Shown here in pieces: positions 44,112-53,202 of a stretch of DNA of 64,000 bases. Each line of letters starts with the position of its first letter. The first letter of the stretch is position 1. Position numbers and translations under genes: made by a program. Origin of the DNA: ELB16-189 sp018266435 (GTDB lineage Bacteria; Bacteroidota; Bacteroidia; Cytophagales; Cyclobacteriaceae); the NCBI GenBank assembly GCA_030123525.1, contig CP126125.1, positions 1,054,001-1,118,000 on the forward strand, given 5' to 3'. Under the pieces are notes generated by a model that was not told the DNA's origin, did not search any database, and was given only the letters and a program-made list of their open reading frames with translations.

Positions 44112-45194
44112 TTAAAACAATAGCACTTTAACTAAAACCATCAATGGAAAAATTTCAGTGGCACAAAGGTAAAAAAATAAATGGAAAGAGTTGAACGGTG
44201 CCCGCCTCAATAATTTTAAGAAGATTATAATTGATCCTGTCAAAAGCAAAATGCAGCCTCCATACAGCACCGTGCGGTAGTTAATTGCGACTCCCAAAGA
44301 AAAAGCAACCACTATTAAGCCTGCCAATGCCATCAGCGAAACTAAAAGTATCCGTACAAAGTTGAAAAACTGAAAGCCTGTAATGTCTTTCCAGTTAAAA
44401 AGCCGTGCAATAACTATTTCAAGAATCAGTTTGGCAAGCAACATCCCTAAAATAACCAATGAATAAACCAGCCAGTTTTGCAAATACCCGGGCATGGTGT
44501 GCGAATCAAAGTAGTTGCTCCAACCAACTTGAGTAGTGTGGTGGGCTGTGGTAATTAGTGCCAGAGAAGCCATGAGGCTGCAAAAAAAATAAAAGAGCAA
44601 ATTTACACTGGAAGTAATGCGCAGCAGGTTGGGGGTTTCATCTTGTCCGATGAAATAAAACAGTTTGGTCACATTCAAATAATCGAACGTAAGTTGAGGG
44701 TTTGTTCTTACCAATGAGGTGAAAAAAATGATAAGTATGATTGAGGCAATGATCAGAAAATCAGAATAGGCCGATGAAGGCCGCAAAGTATTGGCTAGTT
44801 TGTCTTCCGCTTCTTTTGAAACCAACTCCGTGGTAAGGTCTGTAATTTTACTTTCTTGAAACACACTGATCAATATCTTGTCTAATCCACTTTTTCTCAG
44901 ACTGTCGCAATTCAGTAATATTTGATGTGATTGATTACTGTATTTTGAATTAAGAAAAAGGAAAATCTTATGACTTGAGGCCAGCCGGATAACTTGCCTC
45001 GTTGTTGTGCGCAGGTCAACAGAGAAGTGAACTACTCGTTGCGGGCTTCCGTCAAAATCAACCAAGCCCCCCTCCTTAAACATTTGCCAGGTTGGTTTAA
45101 GGTCTTTTACTGAACGAAAGCCGTTATTCTGTTGTGGATAGCTACACCCTGGCACCAGAAGAACGAGAATCAAAAAAAAATAAGACAGCTTCAT
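44112..45194 (-). CDS. DUF4271 membrane protein
   Basis: From the ATG at 45194 this is 360 residues. It begins MKLSYFFLILVLLVPGC, where VPGC looks like a lipobox, and then about seven hydrophobic segments follow from residue 140. An in-frame TTG at 45230 exists, but the TACCTTTG promoter box at 45206-45213 lies inside that longer version, which supports the shorter start. DUF4271 proteins are commonly next to hemD in Bacteroidota and are of unknown function. Confidence 0.82.
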   Translation of the reverse strand: MKLSYFFLILVLLVPGCSYPQQNNGFRSVKDLKPTWQMFKEGGLVDFDGSPQRVVHFSVDLRTTTRQVIRLASSHKIFLFLNSKYSNQSHQILLNCDSLRKSGLDKILISVFQESKITDLTTELVSKEAEDKLANTLRPSSAYSDFLIIASIILIIFFTSLVRTNPQLTFDYLNVTKLFYFIGQDETPNLLRITSSVNLLFYFFCSLMASLALITTAHHTTQVGWSNYFDSHTMPGYLQNWLVYSLVILGMLLAKLILEIVIARLFNWKDITGFQFFNFVRILLVSLMALAGLIVVAFSLGVAINYRTVLYGGCILLLTGSIIIFLKLLRRAPFNSFHLFFYLCATEIFPLMVLVKVLLF

Positions 45195-45205
45195 GATCAA
45201 TGCCT

Positions 45206-45213
45206 CAAAGGTA
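45206..45213 (-). promoter_or_regulatory. Candidate -7 element of the DUF4271 gene
   Basis: The minus strand reads TACCTTTG, an exact TAnnTTTG match, 11 bases before the ATG at 45194. CAA at 45228-45230 (minus TTG) gives 14-base spacing, shorter than usual. Confidence 0.5.
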
Positions 45214-45250
45214 TTGATAAACTTCTTCAACTTTGCGGCTCAGTTGAGTT

Positions 45251-46381
45251 ATGGCCGGTATCTACATTCATTTTCCTTTTTGCAAGCAAGCCTGTTACTA
45301 TTGCGACTTTCATTTTTCTACACAATTGGAAAATAAAGGCAAGCTTGTAGAAGCAATATGCGAAGAACTGGCTTTACAAAAAGAATACCTGAGTTCAGAA
45401 CCTGTTGAAACTATCTACTTTGGTGGCGGCACTCCCTCTTTGATGGATGAAAAAGAGCTACATCAGGTTTTTAATGCTATCCAAAATAATTTTAGGCTTG
45501 AGGGTTTACCTGAAATCACTCTCGAAGCAAACCCCGATGATCTTTCGCTGCAAAACCTTTCTGTTTTTAAGAAGGTGGGCATCAACCGGCTAAGTATAGG
45601 CATCCAATCTTTTGATGACTCTGTGCTTAAGTATTTAAACCGGGCTCATTCTGGTTATGACGCACTTTGTTCAGTTAGGCAGGCACATGAACTCGGTTTT
45701 ACAAACATTAGTATCGACCTGATCTTTGCCATTCCGGGGCAAACCGATGAGCAATGGATAAAAAACATTCAGCAGGCCATTGCGTTAGCGCCCCAACACA
45801 TCTCCTGTTACTCTCTTACTATTGAAGAAAAAACGGTATTTGGCAACTGGAAGAAAAAAGGGAAGTTGGTTGCTCAGAGCGATGATGTTGCAGCCAGGCA
45901 AATGGAAATTTTAATGACGTTGCTCTCTCAACATGATTTTGAGCAATATGAAATTTCAAATTTTGCCAAACCAGGGTTTTACTCACGCCATAACAGCAAT
46001 TATTGGAAACAAAAAAAATATTTAGGGGTTGGGCCAAGTGCCCATTCATTTAACTTGGTTTCCAGACAATTCAATATAAAAAACAACTGGGAGTACATCC
46101 GGTCACTGAGCCTAGGGAAAATTCCGTGTGAAGTAGAAATGCTCAGCCACACCAACACTATCAATGAGTATATCATGACTTCACTGCGCACGGCTGCCGG
46201 CTGTGACTTGAATTTTTTATACGAAAAATATCAATATGACCTCCCCTCTTCTGCACAAAATGAGTTGAAGCGGTTTTACCACCTTGATCTTCTGAGATTG
46301 ACCAACCACCATTTGCTGCTCACCCCAGCGGGCAAGTTAGTAGCCGACAAGATAGCGGCTGATTTATTTATCGAAGAATAA
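45251..46381 (+). CDS. hemW: Radical SAM heme chaperone HemW
   Basis: A 376-residue protein. The radical SAM cluster motif CxxxCxxC is C11, C15 and C18 in HFPFCKQACYYCDFHF. FGGGTPSLM follows, and the HemW-specific RHNSNYWKQKKYLGVGPSAHSF lies in the C-terminal half. Unlike oxygen-independent coproporphyrinogen oxidase HemN it carries the shorter N-terminus. HemW binds heme and delivers it to heme proteins. It is divergent from DUF4271/hemD, so two tetrapyrrole-linked genes stand close together. Confidence 0.92.
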   Translation: MAGIYIHFPFCKQACYYCDFHFSTQLENKGKLVEAICEELALQKEYLSSEPVETIYFGGGTPSLMDEKELHQVFNAIQNNFRLEGLPEITLEANPDDLSLQNLSVFKKVGINRLSIGIQSFDDSVLKYLNRAHSGYDALCSVRQAHELGFTNISIDLIFAIPGQTDEQWIKNIQQAIALAPQHISCYSLTIEEKTVFGNWKKKGKLVAQSDDVAARQMEILMTLLSQHDFEQYEISNFAKPGFYSRHNSNYWKQKKYLGVGPSAHSFNLVSRQFNIKNNWEYIRSLSLGKIPCEVEMLSHTNTINEYIMTSLRTAAGCDLNFLYEKYQYDLPSSAQNELKRFYHLDLLRLTNHHLLLTPAGKLVADKIAADLFIEE

Positions 46382-46395
46382 GTTTAAATTTGAAC

Positions 46396-46761
46396 ATGAC
46401 CGAAGAAGAAAAAAAGGTATACATGTTACTCAAGTCTGTCATCTTCCATTATCACGGGCTGGATGACCTGGAGCGACAAGACCTTGAAGACACTTCTAAA
46501 AGGTTAGACGCTGTCAACGCGTTGGCCTGGTCATTGGATTTCATTGCTAAAGATTATATCACAGCATTTGAACGTGCCCGCACTTATCTCAATGAAATCA
46601 TTGGCGACTATCCCCGGCAAAAACGTGTTGAGTTGATCAACATGGTGTGGGATGCCAACAATTTGAAAGGCTATGTTACTGAAATGGAGGCTACGGCCAT
46701 GCTCAAACTTGCCAAAGATTGGGGGGTTGAAAATGAACTGGTTGTGTTGGTAACCCGGTAA
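46396..46761 (+). CDS. Conserved-looking helical protein of unknown function
   Basis: From the ATG at 46396 this is 121 residues, all helical, without membrane segments. Visible landmarks are MTEEEKKVYMLLKSVIFHYHGLDD, DAVNALAWSLDFIAKDY, and MLKLAKDWGVENELVVLV at the end. An upstream TTG at 46390 is less likely. I do not recognise the fold for certain; a TerB-like helical bundle is one option. It follows hemW by 14 bases and its stop abuts the stop of the convergent WG gene. Confidence 0.65.
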   Translation: MTEEEKKVYMLLKSVIFHYHGLDDLERQDLEDTSKRLDAVNALAWSLDFIAKDYITAFERARTYLNEIIGDYPRQKRVELINMVWDANNLKGYVTEMEATAMLKLAKDWGVENELVVLVTR

Positions 46762-48861
46762 CTACTGCAGTTGCATTTCTTCCCATTCTGATTTTTTCTC
46801 AGCCAAAAATAATTTTGTTTCGATGTTGTAAATAATCTGTTCGTACATCATCGGAATAAGGTTTAGTCCTTCATCTGATACGGTTCCGCATTTTTTGTCG
46901 GCACAAGCAATCTGCGTACCCTTGCCTGCCTCTTTCAAAATATCAAAACGTGGTTCGATCAGCACAGCTCCTGTGGAGTTTGCCAATCCTAATTTATTAT
47001 CTGACTCAAGCAAAAAATGATTGTTTGGTTTGCGTGTGATGCGATTGTACCTAAAAGGCAGCACTACTTTTCCATTCGTGTCAATCATGCCCTTTTTTTT
47101 ATTTCTCGAAACAATCGCTCTGCCTTCTATAAAGTTACTTGGCTCGTCATAATTCGGGTTGATGGCGATATGGTCATCCCTGTCTACAAATCCCCATTTG
47201 CCAATCAGCTTCATCGCGGCAAGGCCTTCGTGAAATTCGCCAATGCTGTCATAGCGATTAGCTATTCGCAATTTTCCTTTTTGATCGATAAAACCGTAGT
47301 GTCCATCTTTCATAAAGCCCCGGAAACCTTCACTTTCAGAAAAATAACGAATGGCACTATCGGATACATCCAACTGGTTTACAATTTGACCCGAGTAACT
47401 GATAGTTTTCTCTGATCCGTTCGGCAGGGTTTCTCTGAAAAAGTTATTTTCGAAAATCAAAGGGTTGGGGCTGAAGTAGATGATTTCGCCCGAAATTAAT
47501 TTTATCAGGAAATTGGTGGGCTGTTTTTCTAAATAACAAGTTGAGTTAATAAGCTGCAACGGAAAATCTTGCGGAGGCACAAGCCAGTCTTCATTGGTAT
47601 TGATCAGGCCGTATTTATTTTTAAATTTTACTAACCACACTTCGCCCCGATGGCTGAACAGCGAATCCAAAACACAATGAATCATCTCTCTTCCGCTGGC
47701 ATTCAGCACCCCCCAATAGTTACGGCTCTGTGCGCAGAATAGATTTTCACCGGCCGGGAGGAGTTGCTGGTAGTATCGTTCGCTTATTATTTTTCCTTGC
47801 TCATCGGCCAGTTGCCAGCCAATACCGCGGGTAAATAATTTTAATTTGTTTGCGCAGGTTTTAACTGAATCATATAAAAACGGAATAATGATTTTATCTG
47901 CTGTGATTAGTCCGCATTTCCCATTTTTTGTGGCAATGAATGAATCGGTTGAAAATTCTTCCAGCCCCTCGTATTGTGGGCTGATTATTTCATTTTGGTT
48001 GTGGTCCAGTAACCCCCAAAAGCGACCTCGCTTTATTAACAGATTCTTTCTATTCAATTTTAACTCATCTGCCAATATTTTTTGTTGTTCTTCATTTTTT
48101 TCATTGACATAAAACCATTGCGAAGGCAGGCGAGCTTTTATCTTCCCATTCGGTAAAATGGAAATGGCCGCATATTTGATTTCAAGTTTTAGTGTGCCTT
48201 CGCGATCGATCAGCCCCTGCAAACTGCTTTGATAAACTTTGGCGTAATTTTTATAATAGGGCGAAATACTGTCTATAGAAAAATCGGTAATGGCATTTCC
48301 GGCTTCCGAAAAGAGGGCAATTTTGTTTTGGGTATTTTCAACGGCATAGCGCAATGTTCCTAACGGCCATATATTTTTGTACTTCATCGGAATAACCGGG
48401 CGATTGGCCAAGTCGATCAGTCCGTATTCATAATGTGATTTTTTCAGATTGAAGACAATGGCACGGAGTCCCTGCACGAGAATGCCATCATATACAAATG
48501 GAATTTTTATTTCGCCACTTAAGTTAATGCCTCCGGACATGAGGTGAACCGCATCAATTTTTTTTCTGGCAATCAAAAAATCTCCCGAAGCATACACCAG
48601 CGATTCAAACTCTGGTTTGGCAACGGTCACTTTTTTTAGGTTAATTATTCCCCACAAATTGTTTTGGCGATATCCCGTTACATCACCCACCACAGAAAAA
48701 CTGCCGTCTGACCAACCCAGCGCATCAAATTGGGGAGGTATGATCACTGTGCCTTTTGAATCTTTAATCCCCATCTTTCCCTTTTCTTGAAAAGGTTGGT
48801 AATCGGCCGCTGAGGCAATCACAACCCACAATAAAAGCACATGTGTCAGCACTGATCTCAT
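46762..48861 (-). CDS. WG-repeat protein, exported
   Basis: A 699-residue protein with an N-terminal signal peptide (VLLLWVVIASAADYQ). It then consists of repeated WG/KWG-type units, with many copies of the pattern G-(K/R)-W/Y-G-(L/F)-(I/V)-D, for instance GRFWGLLDHNQNEIISPQY, GHYGFIDQKGKLRIANRY and GKWGFVDRDDHIAINPNY. The repeats form beta-structures used for ligand binding. No enzyme motif is seen. Target unknown. Its stop TAG/TAA directly abuts the convergent gene. Confidence 0.82.
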   Translation of the reverse strand: MRSVLTHVLLLWVVIASAADYQPFQEKGKMGIKDSKGTVIIPPQFDALGWSDGSFSVVGDVTGYRQNNLWGIINLKKVTVAKPEFESLVYASGDFLIARKKIDAVHLMSGGINLSGEIKIPFVYDGILVQGLRAIVFNLKKSHYEYGLIDLANRPVIPMKYKNIWPLGTLRYAVENTQNKIALFSEAGNAITDFSIDSISPYYKNYAKVYQSSLQGLIDREGTLKLEIKYAAISILPNGKIKARLPSQWFYVNEKNEEQQKILADELKLNRKNLLIKRGRFWGLLDHNQNEIISPQYEGLEEFSTDSFIATKNGKCGLITADKIIIPFLYDSVKTCANKLKLFTRGIGWQLADEQGKIISERYYQQLLPAGENLFCAQSRNYWGVLNASGREMIHCVLDSLFSHRGEVWLVKFKNKYGLINTNEDWLVPPQDFPLQLINSTCYLEKQPTNFLIKLISGEIIYFSPNPLIFENNFFRETLPNGSEKTISYSGQIVNQLDVSDSAIRYFSESEGFRGFMKDGHYGFIDQKGKLRIANRYDSIGEFHEGLAAMKLIGKWGFVDRDDHIAINPNYDEPSNFIEGRAIVSRNKKKGMIDTNGKVVLPFRYNRITRKPNNHFLLESDNKLGLANSTGAVLIEPRFDILKEAGKGTQIACADKKCGTVSDEGLNLIPMMYEQIIYNIETKLFLAEKKSEWEEMQLQ

Positions 48862-48865
48862 CGTA

Positions 48866-48873
48866 CAAAGGTA
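48866..48873 (-). promoter_or_regulatory. Candidate -7 element of the WG-repeat gene
   Basis: The minus strand reads TACCTTTG, matching TAnnTTTG, 4 bases before the start codon. If used, the mRNA would be nearly leaderless. No -33 TTG seen. Confidence 0.4.
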
Positions 48874-49073
48874 TCAGGTGAATTCTCTATCTGAAAATAT
48901 TATACGGATAAAGTGGCAACTCCATCACCAAAAAATACACCGCGTACCCCCGGAGTCTGATACTTGGCTCAGATACCAACTGGGCCGGCTCGCTACCATC
49001 GTGGTTAACGATTTATTAAGAGAATGGAATTTTTCAGACCTTTGTTAAGTTACACTACAGAACTTCAATCACT

Positions 49074-50456
49074 ATGTACATTGAACAACTTTATACCAAT
49101 TGCCTTGCTGAGGCTGCTTACTACATTGAATCCGATGGCATCGCAGCCGTAATTGATCCCATCCGCGAAACTGAGCCATACCTGGAGTTGGCAAGGAAGA
49201 GAGGCGCACGCATCAATTTTATCTTTGAAACACATTTTCATGCCGACTTTGTCAGTGGCCACATCGACCTGGCAAAAAAAACAGGAGCAAAAATTATTTA
49301 CGGGCCAATGGCCGAAACAAAATACGAAGTGCACAATGCTTTTGACGGAGAAATTTTTTCATTAGGCAAACTAAAAATTAAAGCCTTGCACACCCCCGGC
49401 CATACCCCGGAGTCAACTTGTTTTTTGCTGTTTGATGAAACCGGAAAAGAACACGCGGTTTTTACGGGCGACACGTTATTTGTAGGTGACGTGGGACGGC
49501 CTGATTTGCTGGACGGAAAAATAAGCCGCGAAGATTTAGCCAGTATGCTTTATGACTCGCTCAATACTAAAATCAAAACCCTGGGCGATGACGTAATTGT
49601 TTACCCCGCTCACGGCCCCGGTTCAGCGTGCGGAAAAAACATAGGCAAAGAAACATTTTCAACCATTGGTGATCAGAAGAAATTCAACTATGCACTCAAA
49701 GCCACATCACGCCAGCAATTTGTTAGCGAAGTGACTGAAGGCATTCAGCCACCCCCGCGATATTTTTTTGAAGATGCCCGCATCAATAAAGATGGGTATG
49801 ACTCCATTGATGAGGTAGTAAAGAAAAACAACCGGGCACTGCGTGCCGATCAGTTTGCTGAAGCGATCCAAAACGGAGCATTAATTCTTGATACGCGCAA
49901 TGCCGATGATTTTGAAAAAGGATTTGTGCCTGGCTCCATCAACATCGGGCTGAATGGCTCGTATGCCGTGTGGGTGGGCACATTAATTAACATCAATCAG
50001 CCTATGGTTTTGATTACCGATGAGGGCAAAGAACATGAGTCAGTATTGCGCCTGGCTCGCGTGGGCTATGAAAATGTGCTCGGGTATTTGCAAGGAGGGG
50101 TGAAATCATGGAAAAATTCATTAGATACTATTCGTTCTATTCAGCCTGAACAGATGAAAGCCGAGATCAGCAAAGGAATAGAAGTGATTGATGTGCGCAA
50201 ACCCAGCGAATGGAAAATCGGTCATGTAAAAAATGCTTCGCTTCTACCCCTGGCCGACATGCCTAAGAATTATTCTCACCTGGCCAAATCAAAACCATAC
50301 CTTGTTCATTGTGGTGGCGGCTATCGCTCTATGGTGGCCATCTCACTGATGAAAAAAGACGGATTTACTAACCTTACCAATATTTATGGTGGCTTTAATT
50401 CTATGCAAGATGCGGGACTTGAAATAGTACGAGAAGAGGAAGTGGTTGCCTCGTGA
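49074..50456 (+). CDS. Metallo-beta-lactamase fold hydrolase with two rhodanese domains
   Basis: A 460-residue protein. The MBL domain (residues about 1-235) has the metal motif H54-x-H56-x-D58 in ETHFHADFVSG, a later HTPGHTPEST with the third ligand site, and GDTLFVGDVGRPD. The first rhodanese (about 255-345) lacks the active-site cysteine loop (LITDEGKE). The second (about 365-455) keeps it in HCGGGYRSM. The architecture is that of persulfide dioxygenase-rhodanese fusions in sulfide detoxification. The 212 bases before it hold no clear promoter; GACCTTTG lies near 49030. Confidence 0.9.
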   Translation: MYIEQLYTNCLAEAAYYIESDGIAAVIDPIRETEPYLELARKRGARINFIFETHFHADFVSGHIDLAKKTGAKIIYGPMAETKYEVHNAFDGEIFSLGKLKIKALHTPGHTPESTCFLLFDETGKEHAVFTGDTLFVGDVGRPDLLDGKISREDLASMLYDSLNTKIKTLGDDVIVYPAHGPGSACGKNIGKETFSTIGDQKKFNYALKATSRQQFVSEVTEGIQPPPRYFFEDARINKDGYDSIDEVVKKNNRALRADQFAEAIQNGALILDTRNADDFEKGFVPGSINIGLNGSYAVWVGTLININQPMVLITDEGKEHESVLRLARVGYENVLGYLQGGVKSWKNSLDTIRSIQPEQMKAEISKGIEVIDVRKPSEWKIGHVKNASLLPLADMPKNYSHLAKSKPYLVHCGGGYRSMVAISLMKKDGFTNLTNIYGGFNSMQDAGLEIVREEEVVAS

Positions 50457-50487
50457 GTTTTTATTTCAAAAGCAGTAGCCCCAACTA

Positions 50488-51183
50488 ATGCAGACCCTCA
50501 GCGAAATAGTATCTGCCCATCAACTAAGCCAAACTGAAATTGACAACCTCAGCTACGAAGCCCGGGAGTTTTCAATTGACTGTGGAAAAGCGGATGCACC
50601 CAAGCAACTATCACCCCAAATATGGAACTTGTTTGATTCACTTTCTGATACGGTTTGGCATTCATCAATGGCTTATTCCCAAATAATACCTTTAGGATTT
50701 AACCTCTTTGAACTGTTTCCGAGTTATTATCATTTCTTAATTCCTTTTTACCATGGCATAAAAAACAAAAAAATTTCAGGCTCATCTGAAAAGGAAATGA
50801 TATGGAAACACTTCACGGGCTATTTGGTTTCAGAAAATTATTATGCCGATCCGGTTGGCTACGTATTGTGGGCTGATTTTTTTGAAGACGAAGCAACCGT
50901 AAGAGAGGCTTGGCAAGGACTAGTGCGTAATTCTACTGGCCAGAAATCCTTGCTGCGATTAATAGAGGTTGCCGGGCCGGTACCCTTTGATTTAAAGAAC
51001 CTTGTTTATGAAAATCTTCTAGCTGACCCTGCTACACATGATGTAATTTTTAATAGTTTATTGAGCAGCGCGCATGACGTATTCGGGCAAATCGACAAAG
51101 AAAAGGCACGAAACATATTAGTCCGGCTTACAGTAAACCGGAATACAGTTCACTACAAATTATTAGAACAAAAGTTGACATAG
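50488..51183 (+). CDS. Hypothetical cytoplasmic protein
   Basis: A 231-residue helical protein with no signal peptide or membrane helix. The visible landmarks are LSQTEIDNLSYEAREFS at the start, GFNLFELFPSYYHFLIPFYHGIKNKK, ENYYADPVGYVLWADFFEDE and a C-terminal HYKLLEQKL. I do not recognise the family. It follows the MBL-rhodanese gene by 31 bases and may be co-transcribed. Confidence 0.55.
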   Translation: MQTLSEIVSAHQLSQTEIDNLSYEAREFSIDCGKADAPKQLSPQIWNLFDSLSDTVWHSSMAYSQIIPLGFNLFELFPSYYHFLIPFYHGIKNKKISGSSEKEMIWKHFTGYLVSENYYADPVGYVLWADFFEDEATVREAWQGLVRNSTGQKSLLRLIEVAGPVPFDLKNLVYENLLADPATHDVIFNSLLSSAHDVFGQIDKEKARNILVRLTVNRNTVHYKLLEQKLT

Positions 51184-51224
51184 TACAGCCTCTACTCACT
51201 CTCACCAAAATGGAACCACGATTA

Positions 51225-51232
51225 TATCTTTG
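51225..51232 (+). promoter_or_regulatory. Possible -7 element upstream of tpx
   Basis: TATCTTTG matches TAnnTTTG, 106 bases before the tpx start, giving a long leader. The -33 region has no TTG. Confidence 0.35.
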
Positions 51233-51338
51233 TTGTTACCTTGTTATGCAATGACTCAGTAAAGGTTGACTCTGTACTTAATTGGCTTCACCTCAATTCA
51301 CTGCACAGTTAGTAATTAAATTTTAACCCGTAACTATC

Positions 51339-51842
51339 ATGACCCATTCACAAACCAAACTCGGCCCCAACACCACTAACCTGATCGGCAATCTTCCTGC
51401 TGTAGGAAGTACTGCTCCTGATTTTACCCTCACTGCCAATGACATGAGTGACAAAGGATTGAAAGATTATGCCGGTAAAAGCATTGTATTGAATATTTTT
51501 CCAAGTGTCGATACCAGTGTGTGTGCGGCATCTGTGCGCGAATTCAATAAATATGCCGCGTCTTTACCTGATACCGTTGTGGTGTGCGTGTCTAAAGATT
51601 TACCCTTTGCACAGAAACGCTTCGGTGGAGCCGAAGGCCTCGACAAGGTTGTGATGCTTTCCGATTTCAGAGGCAGGGGTTTTGGAAAAGCCTATGGCGT
51701 AGAGCTGACTGACTCCTCATTTGCCGGCTTATTTGCCCGAGCCATTGTGGTGATTGACTCTCACGGAAAAATAAAATATACACAGCTTGTTCCACAGATC
51801 GGTGAAGAGCCCAACTACGAAGCTGCTGTTAAGGCTATTTAA
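51339..51842 (+). CDS. tpx: Thiol peroxidase Tpx, lacking the usual resolving cysteine
   Basis: A 167-residue peroxiredoxin of the Tpx class. The peroxidatic cysteine is C62 in FPSVDTSVCAASVREF. A second cysteine at about C83 (VVVCVSKDLPFAQKRF) aligns with Cys82 of E. coli Tpx. The resolving Cys95 of E. coli (in RFCGAEGL) is replaced here by glycine (RFGGAEGL). The enzyme may work as a one-cysteine type or use C83. It reduces hydroperoxides with thioredoxin-type reductants. It stands alone before a strong terminator. Confidence 0.92.
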   Translation: MTHSQTKLGPNTTNLIGNLPAVGSTAPDFTLTANDMSDKGLKDYAGKSIVLNIFPSVDTSVCAASVREFNKYAASLPDTVVVCVSKDLPFAQKRFGGAEGLDKVVMLSDFRGRGFGKAYGVELTDSSFAGLFARAIVVIDSHGKIKYTQLVPQIGEEPNYEAAVKAI

Positions 51843-51868
51843 GAGTTGTTTGAACTAAGTTAACCATA

Positions 51869-51894
51869 AACCCTTTCTCAACAGAAAGGGTTTT
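51869..51894 (+). terminator. Rho-independent terminator after tpx
   Basis: AACCCTTTCT and AGAAAGGGTT form a perfect 10-bp stem around CAAC, followed by TTGTTTTGT on the plus strand, 26 bases after the tpx stop. Confidence 0.9.
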
Positions 51895-51938
51895 GTTTTG
51901 TCTTTGTATTTGCGTTATCTTGATTGTAATAAATCCGT

Positions 51939-53198
51939 ATGATGAAAATATTTTTCTCTCTTGTCTTTTTGATTCAGTTTCATTTCGTCTCCGCTCAAAT
52001 TTATTTTCTTACAGCCGATCGTCTGTTTGATGGCGAAACCCTGCACACAGGTTGGGCCATTTTAACTAACGGAAATAAAATCATTTCGGTGGGGCCTGTT
52101 GATCAAATCAAAATCCCCACGGGTGCAGTAAAAATCAATTACCACAACTCCACAATTTTGCCGGGATTGATCGAGGGCCATTCGCATTTATTGTTGCATC
52201 CTTATAATGAAACTTCGTGGGACGATCAGGTGATGAAAGAAAGCGATGCTTATCGGATTGTGCGGGCAACCATTCATGCAAAAAATACACTGCTGGCGGG
52301 CTTTACCACCGTGCGCGATCTGGGTTCAGAAGGTGCAGGGTATGCCGATGTCGAATTGAAAAAAGCAATCAACCACGGAATCGTCATCGGGCCAAGAATG
52401 ATTGTTGCCGGCCGGGCAATTGTGGCAACCGGTTCTTATGGCCCCAAGGGCTTTGACACTGACATGACCATTATGAAAGGTGCGGAAGAAGCCGATGGAA
52501 ATACCCTCATCAAAGTAACCCGCAATCAAATTGGCAACGGTGCTGATGTGGTAAAAGTTTATGCCGATTACCGTTGGGGCAAAGAGGATAACCCGGCTCC
52601 TACTTTTTCAGTTGAGGAATTAAAGTTAATTGTAGAAACCGCCAAGAGCAGCGGGCGGCCTGTTATTGCTCATACTTCTACGGCCGAGGGAATGCGCAGG
52701 TCTATTTTAGCCGGCATTGAAACAATTGAGCATGGTGATGAGGGAACACAAGAAATTTTTCAATTGATGAAAGAAAACAACGTAGCTCTTTGTCCAACCC
52801 TGGCTGCCGGTGAAGCTATTTCACAATACAAAGGATGGAAAAAAGGAATTGATCCCGATCCTGAAAAAATCAAAAAGAAAAAAGAAAGTTTCAAACTCGC
52901 CCTTCAATCGGGCGTAACCATTTTGGCCGGGGGCGATGTGGGTGTTTTTCCGCACGGTGAAAATGTTCTTGAAATAGAGCTAATGGTAGAATACGGTTTG
53001 CCTGTAATGAATGCGCTAAAGGCTGCAACAAGTGTAAATGCAAAGGCCTTTCACCTCGACAAAGAATTGGGTTTTCTTAAGGAGGGACTCAAAGCAGACA
53101 TAGTTGTTGTTACAGGAGACCCTTCAAAAAATATTTCTGACCTGAGAAAAATTAAATTTGTAATGAAAGACGGAGTAATTTACCGACAAGAGAAATAA
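51939..53198 (+). CDS. Exported amidohydrolase
   Basis: A 419-residue protein with a signal peptide (IFFSLVFLIQFHFVSAQ). The amidohydrolase TIM-barrel motifs are present: LIEGHSHLLLHP (HxH metal site), VKVYADYR with the lysine position, PVIAHTSTAEG and IEHGDEG as later metal histidines, and GGDVGVFPHG with the final aspartate. It resembles imidazolonepropionase/prolidase-type hydrolases of dipeptides or lactams. The substrate is unknown. The next gene starts 5 bases later. Confidence 0.9.
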   Translation: MMKIFFSLVFLIQFHFVSAQIYFLTADRLFDGETLHTGWAILTNGNKIISVGPVDQIKIPTGAVKINYHNSTILPGLIEGHSHLLLHPYNETSWDDQVMKESDAYRIVRATIHAKNTLLAGFTTVRDLGSEGAGYADVELKKAINHGIVIGPRMIVAGRAIVATGSYGPKGFDTDMTIMKGAEEADGNTLIKVTRNQIGNGADVVKVYADYRWGKEDNPAPTFSVEELKLIVETAKSSGRPVIAHTSTAEGMRRSILAGIETIEHGDEGTQEIFQLMKENNVALCPTLAAGEAISQYKGWKKGIDPDPEKIKKKKESFKLALQSGVTILAGGDVGVFPHGENVLEIELMVEYGLPVMNALKAATSVNAKAFHLDKELGFLKEGLKADIVVVTGDPSKNISDLRKIKFVMKDGVIYRQEK

Positions 53199-53202
53199 AT
53201 TT

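Noticed and set aside
48950..49015. Repeated GATAC and a short ATCGT/ACGAT hairpin before the MBL gene
   Set aside because: Stems are only 4-5 bp with no T-run or wider repeat; not above background.
51243..51250. GTTATGCA before tpx, similar to the cassette core
   Set aside because: No matching R'' box, hairpin or cargo gene surrounds it; a short chance match is sufficient explanation.
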